Shown one piece after another: positions 59,466 through 64,000 of a stretch of DNA of 64,000 nucleotides (positions are counted from its first letter, which is position 1; each line of letters begins with the position of its first letter). The notes under the pieces were generated by a model, which saw only the letters and a list, made by a program, of their open reading frames with translations, was not told the DNA's origin and did not search any database. The translations under genes were made by a program, and so were the position numbers. This DNA is from [Clostridium] viride DSM 6836 (GTDB lineage: Bacteria; Bacillota; Clostridia; Oscillospirales; Oscillospiraceae): NCBI GenBank assembly GCA_000620945.1, contig KK211198.1, forward strand, positions 482,120 to 546,119, read 5' to 3'.

Positions 59466-60292
59466 AGAAAACCATTCGCATCTTCACGGTGCTCATCTTT
59501 GCCTTCCTGTATATTCCGATTCTTCTTCTGGTGTTTGGTTCCTTCACCAGCGGCTCTGACCTCTCCTCCTTTCATAGTTTGACGCTGACCAACTATTCTG
59601 AGCTCTTTGCCGACCGCGTCCTGCTCCCTCTTTTAAAGAATTCCCTCATTCTTGCGGTGGTTTCCTCCCTCATTGCCACCGCATTGGGTACCCTGGCTGC
59701 CATTGGCATCCAAGCACTTTCCCCCAAGCTGCGCTCTGCGGTTATGTCTGTGACGAATATCCCCATGACGAATCCTGACATTGTCACCGGTGTTTCGCTG
59801 GCGCTCTTATTTGCTTTTGTGGGGCAGGCGATGAAGACCGAGATTCGGCTTGGCTTTGCCACCTTGCTGATTGCTCACATTACCTTCAACCTTCCTTATG
59901 TCATTCTTTCGGTGCTGCCAAAGCTGCGCCAAATGGATCCCACGTTGCGGGATGCGGCTCTTGACCTTGGCTGCCGTCCCATGCAAGCCTTTTTTAAAGT
60001 GACCATTTACGAAATTCTGCCCGGCATTGTATCCGGTTTGATTATGGCCTTCACCATGTCGCTGGATGACTTTGTCATCAGTTATTTTGTATATGGGCCT
60101 GAATTTGTGACACTTCCCGTGGAAATCTATAACTATGTGAAAAAGCCCCTTCCCCCAAAAATCTACGCGCTCTTTACCTTGATGTTCTTTGCGATTCTCG
60201 TCATGATGCTCCTGATGAACCTGATTCAAGGCAAGGACGATAAGCGCAGAAAACTCAGCCTAGCTTCCCTGCGTCCGGTGCGGCGCACCTAA
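59462..60292 (+). CDS. potC: Spermidine/putrescine ABC transporter permease
   Basis: 276 residues, six membrane helices, EAA-type loop DAALDLGCRPMQAFFKVTIYEI. Pairs with PotB to form the membrane channel. Starts with ATG overlapping the potB stop region. The potD gene follows after 23 bases. Confidence 0.93.
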   Translation: MKKTIRIFTVLIFAFLYIPILLLVFGSFTSGSDLSSFHSLTLTNYSELFADRVLLPLLKNSLILAVVSSLIATALGTLAAIGIQALSPKLRSAVMSVTNIPMTNPDIVTGVSLALLFAFVGQAMKTEIRLGFATLLIAHITFNLPYVILSVLPKLRQMDPTLRDAALDLGCRPMQAFFKVTIYEILPGIVSGLIMAFTMSLDDFVISYFVYGPEFVTLPVEIYNYVKKPLPPKIYALFTLMFFAILVMMLLMNLIQGKDDKRRKLSLASLRPVRRT

Positions 60293-60315
60293 TGAACGAT
60301 GAAGGAGGATTTGTT

Positions 60316-61527
60316 ATGAAGCTTTCCCGTTGTCTTGCGGTGTCGATGCTGCTCTTCCTCTGCCTGCAGCTGACAGCTCCCTTTGCCTCTGCAGCACCTG
60401 CCCAGCAACCCACCATCAATGTCTACAACTGGGGCATGTATATTTCAGACGGTTCCAATGGCTCCATTGACGTGAACAAGGCGTTCACGGAAGCCACCGG
60501 CATCAAAGTCAATTACACGACCTTTGACAGCAATGAAACCATGTATACCCGATTGAAATCGGGGGGTACGAACTACGACGTCATTATTCCCTCGGACTAT
60601 ATGGTGGCCCGTTTGATCGAAGAGGATATGCTTTCCCCCTTAAACTTTGACAACATTCCAAATTATAAAAACATTGATGAAAGCTTCCGCAATCAGAATT
60701 ATGACCCCGAAAACCAATACTCCGTGCCCTACACTTGGGGTACCGTGGGCCTAATTTACAACACCAAATACGTTACCGAACCGGTTAACAGCTGGCGCTT
60801 GATGTGGGACAGTAAGTATGCTGGTAAGACCTTGATGTTTGACAATCCTCGCGACTCCTTTGCCATTGCAGAGTTGCTGCTTGGATATAGCATTAATACC
60901 GAAAAGGACGAGGAGCTTCGTGCGGCCACGGAAGAACTCAAGCGCCAAAAACCCGTGGTGCAGTCCTATGTGATGGATCAAATCTTTGACTCCATGGTCA
61001 ATGAAGAAGCTTGGATTGGTGCGTATTACGCCGGTGACTACCTAACCATGAAGGCGGAGAACGATAACCTTGCCTTCTGCTTCCCGGACGAAGGGTTTAA
61101 CATGTTTATCGATGCCATGTGCATTCCCAAGAATGCCACCAACAAAGCAGCCGCAGAAGCCTATATTAACTTCCTGTGCTCCCCTGAAATTTCGGGACAA
61201 AACATGGACGCCTTAGGCTATTCCACCCCCATCAGTGCCGCAAAGGAATATATGGATCCCGAGGTGGCGAACAGCGAAATTGCGTATCCCAGTGCGGAGA
61301 CCCTTGCCCGCGGCAGCAGCTTTATGAACCTCTCTGCCGATACCACACAGAACATGGAAAACCTGTGGTTGGAAGTGAAGACCGATACCAGTGAAACCGG
61401 CAGCACTAACCTACTCCTCTATGCTGGGATTGCTGTGCTTGCCGCACTTGTGGTCGTGCTTGTTCTCATGAACCAACGAAAGAAAAAGCGCATGGCTGCC
61501 AGACGCAATGCAACAGGTGGGAAATAA
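60316..61527 (+). CDS. potD: Spermidine/putrescine-binding protein with C-terminal membrane anchor
   Basis: 403 residues from the ATG at 60316, with AAGGAGG upstream. Signal peptide to about residue 27 (ASAAPAQ, no lipobox Cys). Binding domain begins INVYNWGMYIS and includes VPYTWGTVGLIYN and DAMCIPKNATNKAAAEAYINF. Instead of lipidation the protein ends with a hydrophobic helix (LLLYAGIAVLAALVVVLVLM) and basic RKKKRMAARR, predicting anchoring by a C-terminal span. It captures polyamines for PotBC. Confidence 0.93.
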   Translation: MKLSRCLAVSMLLFLCLQLTAPFASAAPAQQPTINVYNWGMYISDGSNGSIDVNKAFTEATGIKVNYTTFDSNETMYTRLKSGGTNYDVIIPSDYMVARLIEEDMLSPLNFDNIPNYKNIDESFRNQNYDPENQYSVPYTWGTVGLIYNTKYVTEPVNSWRLMWDSKYAGKTLMFDNPRDSFAIAELLLGYSINTEKDEELRAATEELKRQKPVVQSYVMDQIFDSMVNEEAWIGAYYAGDYLTMKAENDNLAFCFPDEGFNMFIDAMCIPKNATNKAAAEAYINFLCSPEISGQNMDALGYSTPISAAKEYMDPEVANSEIAYPSAETLARGSSFMNLSADTTQNMENLWLEVKTDTSETGSTNLLLYAGIAVLAALVVVLVLMNQRKKKRMAARRNATGGK

Positions 61528-61547
61528 CTTCTGAAACAGGTGATACG

Positions 61548-61898
61548 ATGACCTTTCTTTGCTATCCAAAATGCTCTACTTGCCAGAAAGCAAAGGCCTT
61601 TTTAGAGGCAAATGCTCTCCCCTATCAACTGCGCGATATTAGCCTCCAACACCCCACACAGGATGAATTGCGGACTTGGCAGAAGCAGAGCGGCCTTCCC
61701 CTTCGCAAATTTTTCAATACCAGCGGACTCAAGTACCGTGAGCTCGCCCTAAAAGACCGTCTACACACCATGAGCGAAGAAGAACAGCTTGCTCTTCTTG
61801 CTACCGATGGAATGTTGGTCAAGCGCCCCATTTTGGTGCATGATGATGGGATTCTTCTGGGCTTTCGGGAAGAAGCCTGGCGCACGGCTCTTTTATAA
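61548..61898 (+). CDS. ArsC/Spx-family protein (YffB/Spx-like)
   Basis: 116 residues. CX2C motif in YPKCSTCQKAKAFLEANALPY at the N-terminus and the conserved RKFFNTSG and LVKRPILVHDDGILLGF segments of the family. Members include arsenate reductase and the RNA-polymerase-binding redox regulator Spx. The pattern here fits the Spx/MgsR-like group without clear assignment. Twenty bases behind potD. Confidence 0.85.
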   Translation: MTFLCYPKCSTCQKAKAFLEANALPYQLRDISLQHPTQDELRTWQKQSGLPLRKFFNTSGLKYRELALKDRLHTMSEEEQLALLATDGMLVKRPILVHDDGILLGFREEAWRTALL

Positions 61899-61902
61899 CC
61901 AA

Positions 61903-61940
61903 AAAACAAGAGGACGGATTTTGATCCGTCCTCTTGTTTT
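61903..61940 (+). terminator. Terminator of potABCD unit
   Basis: AACAAGAGGACGGATC and GATCCGTCCTCTTGTT followed by TTAAAA. Confidence 0.88.
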
Positions 61941-61943
61941 AAA

Positions 61944-61978
61944 AAACGATGCGCAAGCCATGGCTTGCGCATCGTTTC
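61944..61978 (-). terminator. Terminator of nitrilase gene
   Basis: AAACGATGCGCAAGCC and GGCTTGCGCATCGTTT form a 16-bp stem adjacent to the reverse-strand stop. Confidence 0.85.
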
Positions 61979-61982
61979 TGTT

Positions 61983-62834
61983 TTATAGAAATCCATGTTC
62001 CTGTGGACGCTGAGACAAGGGAGCATATAAGTCCCATCGGCGGTCGCGCAGGAGATACAGTTCTCGTTCTCCAGGAGCACTGATGATGTCTTTATTCTCT
62101 GCCTCTGTGAGATCAATTCGTGCAGAAATAAGTGCTTCTCCTTCCCCCGTCTCCTGAAGAACCGTTCCATTGTAGTCTACAATCTGGGATCGCCCGAGGA
62201 AAGTGAATCCTCGCTCGGTACCACAGCGGTTGCAGCTGACCAAAAAGATGCGGTTTTCACAGGCACGGGCACGACTGAGAAAATCGGGGTGGCTTTCCCC
62301 TCCCTCCGGAAGGTTCGTTGGTTGGAGCAGTAATCTCGCCCCCCGAAGCGCGGCGATCCGCGCGGCTTCCGGAAAGCGAAGCTCATAGCAGACGATCATG
62401 CCAATGGGGCCAAAGCGTGTCTCAAACACGGCCGCCGGTTCCTCTCCCGCTTGGACAAAGCGATCCACACCCAAAAAAGGCAAGTGACTTTTGTAGTAGG
62501 AAAAGAGTGTTCCATCGGGTTCTAGGAAAAACACGGTGTTATACAGCTCCTTGCCGGCCCACTCCACCGCCCCCACCACAATGGAGAGGTTCCGTTTGGC
62601 TGCAATCTCTTGCAGCCGGCGCAGCTCTGGGCCAGTTCGCTCGATGGCACCCCGGCGTGTTTCCTCTTCGTTAGAGAAGCAGTATCCGGTCAGCGCGGCT
62701 TCCGGAAACACGATCAGATCGCAATCTTCTCCTGCCTGTTCAATGAGCTCCTCGATTTTGGAAAGATTGTAGGCAGCGTCAAAGAGATGCGGGTCAAACT
62801 GAGCCGCCACTATGGTGAGTTCGTCCATTGACAT
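61983..62834 (-). CDS. Carbon-nitrogen hydrolase (nitrilase superfamily)
   Basis: 283 residues from the ATG at 62834. ATGs at 62828 and 62840 are alternatives. The catalytic triad is visible: Glu in VFPEAALTGYC, Lys in YYKSHLPFLG and Cys in MIVCYELRFPE. It hydrolyses an amide or nitrile. Substrates in this superfamily vary (omega-amidase, N-carbamoylputrescine amidase and others). Its closeness to the polyamine transporter is suggestive but it is on the other strand. Confidence 0.9.
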   Translation of the reverse strand: MSMDELTIVAAQFDPHLFDAAYNLSKIEELIEQAGEDCDLIVFPEAALTGYCFSNEEETRRGAIERTGPELRRLQEIAAKRNLSIVVGAVEWAGKELYNTVFFLEPDGTLFSYYKSHLPFLGVDRFVQAGEEPAAVFETRFGPIGMIVCYELRFPEAARIAALRGARLLLQPTNLPEGGESHPDFLSRARACENRIFLVSCNRCGTERGFTFLGRSQIVDYNGTVLQETGEGEALISARIDLTEAENKDIISAPGERELYLLRDRRWDLYAPLSQRPQEHGFL

Positions 62835-62866
62835 ATCCATCTTCCTCCCTAGCAAAGTGTTGAGTC

Positions 62867-63469
62867 CTACATTTCGCGTCGGCCTTCCATGGCACGCATT
62901 AAGGTTGCATCATCAGCATATTCCAAATGTCCGCCAACGGGAATTCCATACGCCAATCGCGTGACACGCACCCCAAATGGTTTTAAGAGCCGGGAAAGAT
63001 ACATGGCCGTTGCTTCCCCTTCCGTATCGGGATTGGTGGCCATAATCACTTCGCTGACCGAACCCTCGGAAACGCGCTCTAGGAGCGATTTGATATACAA
63101 ATCATCGGGACCAATGTGATTCATGGGGGAGATAATCCCATGCAAAACGTGGTAGCAGCCGTGGTATTCGCGGGAGCGTTCCAGCGCAATCACATCCTTT
63201 GGATCGGCAACGACACAGATCAAACTTTCATCCCGTTTATCACTCTCACAAATGGGACAAAGGCCATCCCCCTCCGTCAGGTTCTGGCAACGCGGACACA
63301 GCGCAATGCTTCGTTTGGCATACAGCATCGCTTCCGCAAAGGCCTCCACCTCAGATTCCGGTAAGGAAAGCATGAAAAAGGCCAGTCTCTGTGCGGTTTT
63401 ATAGCCTACGCCTGGTAAGCGTGCAAACTGCTCGGTCATTTTTTCGAGCGCGGGGGGAAAATACTCCAT
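62867..63469 (-). CDS. recR: Recombination protein RecR
   Basis: 200 residues. Helix-hairpin-helix (FARLPGVGYKTAQRLAFFML), Cys4 zinc finger (CPRCQNLTEGDGLCPIC) and a Toprim domain (LICVVADPKDVIALERSREY to TNPDTEGEATAMYL). It works with RecFO in gap repair. In most Firmicutes recR follows ebfC, but here it lies 35 kb away between the nitrilase gene and rpe. Confidence 0.96.
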   Translation of the reverse strand: MEYFPPALEKMTEQFARLPGVGYKTAQRLAFFMLSLPESEVEAFAEAMLYAKRSIALCPRCQNLTEGDGLCPICESDKRDESLICVVADPKDVIALERSREYHGCYHVLHGIISPMNHIGPDDLYIKSLLERVSEGSVSEVIMATNPDTEGEATAMYLSRLLKPFGVRVTRLAYGIPVGGHLEYADDATLMRAMEGRREM

Positions 63470-63490
63470 CTAGCCTGTCTCCTTTCGCCC

Positions 63491-64000
63491 TTAATCTCCG
63501 CGCAGGGCGGCAATGGCAGCTTCTGCGTCGGCCGCCCCGTAAATGGCGCTTCCCGCCACCAACACATCGGCACCGGCCTCAATGACGCGCTTGGCGGTGG
63601 TGGGATCGACGCCACCATCCACCTGTAAGGAACACGTAGGATTATACTCCTCAATGTAGCGGCGAATGGCGGCAATCTTCGGAAGCTGATCCTCCATAAA
63701 GGCCTGCCCTCCAAAGCCGGGCTCCACCGTCATGACCAGCACCAGATCAATGTCCTTGATGTAAGGAAGAACCGCCTCGGCCGCCGTGATGGGACGAAGC
63801 ACAATGCCCTTTTTGACCTTCTTTTCATCCATCAAGCGAAGGGCCTCGTGAATGCCGGGTGGCATGTCGGCTTCCAGATGAATCGACAAGAGATCGGCTC
63901 CTGCATCCGCAAAGGCCGCGATGTAGCGCGCCGGTTTTTCAATCATCAGGTGTACGTCCAAAAACATATCGGTTGCACGGCGGAGGGACTTCACCACCGG
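63491..64000 (-). CDS. rpe: Ribulose-phosphate 3-epimerase (N-terminus beyond window)
   Basis: The last about 170 residues are present: FLDVHLMIEKPARYIAAFADAGADLLSIHLEA, VMTVEPGFGGQAFMEDQLPKI and LQVDGGVDPTTAKRVIEAGADVLVAGSAI. These hold the metal-binding His and Asp of the barrel. It interconverts ribulose 5-phosphate and xylulose 5-phosphate. About the first 50 residues lie past base 64000. Confidence 0.96.
   Translation of the reverse strand, partial: PVVKSLRRATDMFLDVHLMIEKPARYIAAFADAGADLLSIHLEADMPPGIHEALRLMDEKKVKKGIVLRPITAAEAVLPYIKDIDLVLVMTVEPGFGGQAFMEDQLPKIAAIRRYIEEYNPTCSLQVDGGVDPTTAKRVIEAGADVLVAGSAIYGAADAEAAIAALRGD

Noticed and set aside
1-64000. CRISPR array or rRNA genes
   Set aside because: No regularly spaced identical repeats with unique spacers and no rRNA sequence were seen. 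The short repeats found are hairpins or operators.

Overview
The window comes from an endospore-forming, low-to-mid GC Clostridia-type Firmicute, probably anaerobic. Evidence: spoVAD/spoVAE, a YaaH/SleL-type spore cortex-lytic enzyme, Bacillus-type large SRP RNA, AGGAGG-type ribosome binding sites, frequent TTG/GTG starts, flavodiiron protein, rubredoxin and hybrid cluster protein, and no recognisable respiratory genes. I could not assign a genus.

Layout. 1-5 kb: small stress/envelope genes (lipoprotein, FapA/DUF342, DUF4180, GNAT, stalk-domain protein). 5-9.5 kb: a Cys-rich mini-protein, a degenerate Cu/Zn-SOD-like protein, and a reverse operon of two radical SAM proteins plus an SLC13-type permease. 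9.7-11.7 kb: GntR-ABC operon. 11.9-15 kb: NO/O2 detoxification group (FprA, rubredoxin, Hcp). 15.2-17.1 kb: divergent EamA exporter/LysR pair. 17.2-23.2 kb: accessory region with four intact paralogues of a two-unit SH3/KOW-like protein, a small companion protein and several decayed copies, interspersed with YmaF, a flavodoxin-fold reductase and small unknowns. 23.4-26.7 kb: prophage relic (operator array, XRE repressor, frameshifted ImmA, HIRAN protein, broken integrase) beside two tRNA-Ser genes. 27-30 kb: ebfC, dnaX, SRP RNA, a tiny predicted secreted peptide and tRNA-Ala. 30-44 kb: BTAD regulator, Cys/Gly-rich mini-protein, spoVAD-spoVAE, family-4 UDG, the B12-type radical SAM/DUF2344 pair, MgtC, AGCS symporter, Na/Pi transporter with PhoU domain, and an OmpR-type response regulator. 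50.5-64 kb: conserved housekeeping block (rpmB, gpsA, plsY, der, DUF512, rpmF, DUF177, RluA, potABCD, ArsC/Spx-like, nitrilase, recR, rpe).

The most striking feature is at 44.4-50.4 kb. A yaaH/sleL-like gene (two LysM domains plus GH18) is cut in two by a 4.76-kb element encoding a large serine recombinase. The recombinase ends 22 bp from the right junction. Both junctions share a 5-bp core, ACGTA. Precise excision would restore one continuous frame of 429 codons, the usual length of YaaH. In the interrupted state the junction itself creates a TAG stop. The circularised ends would form a 36-bp imperfect inverted repeat, as expected for an attP. A sigma-K-like promoter precedes the split gene, and a sigma-E-like promoter precedes a small gene divergent from the recombinase that could be its directionality factor. 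This looks like a skin-type developmental intervening element in a cortex-lytic enzyme gene. Excision during sporulation is inference.

Other items for follow-up are a family of 21-bp-spaced direct repeats (one pair before the radical SAM operon, one before the tiny peptide gene), three near-identical promoters with a conserved spacer, and two Cys-rich mini-genes with sigma-K-like promoters matching the one before the split gene.
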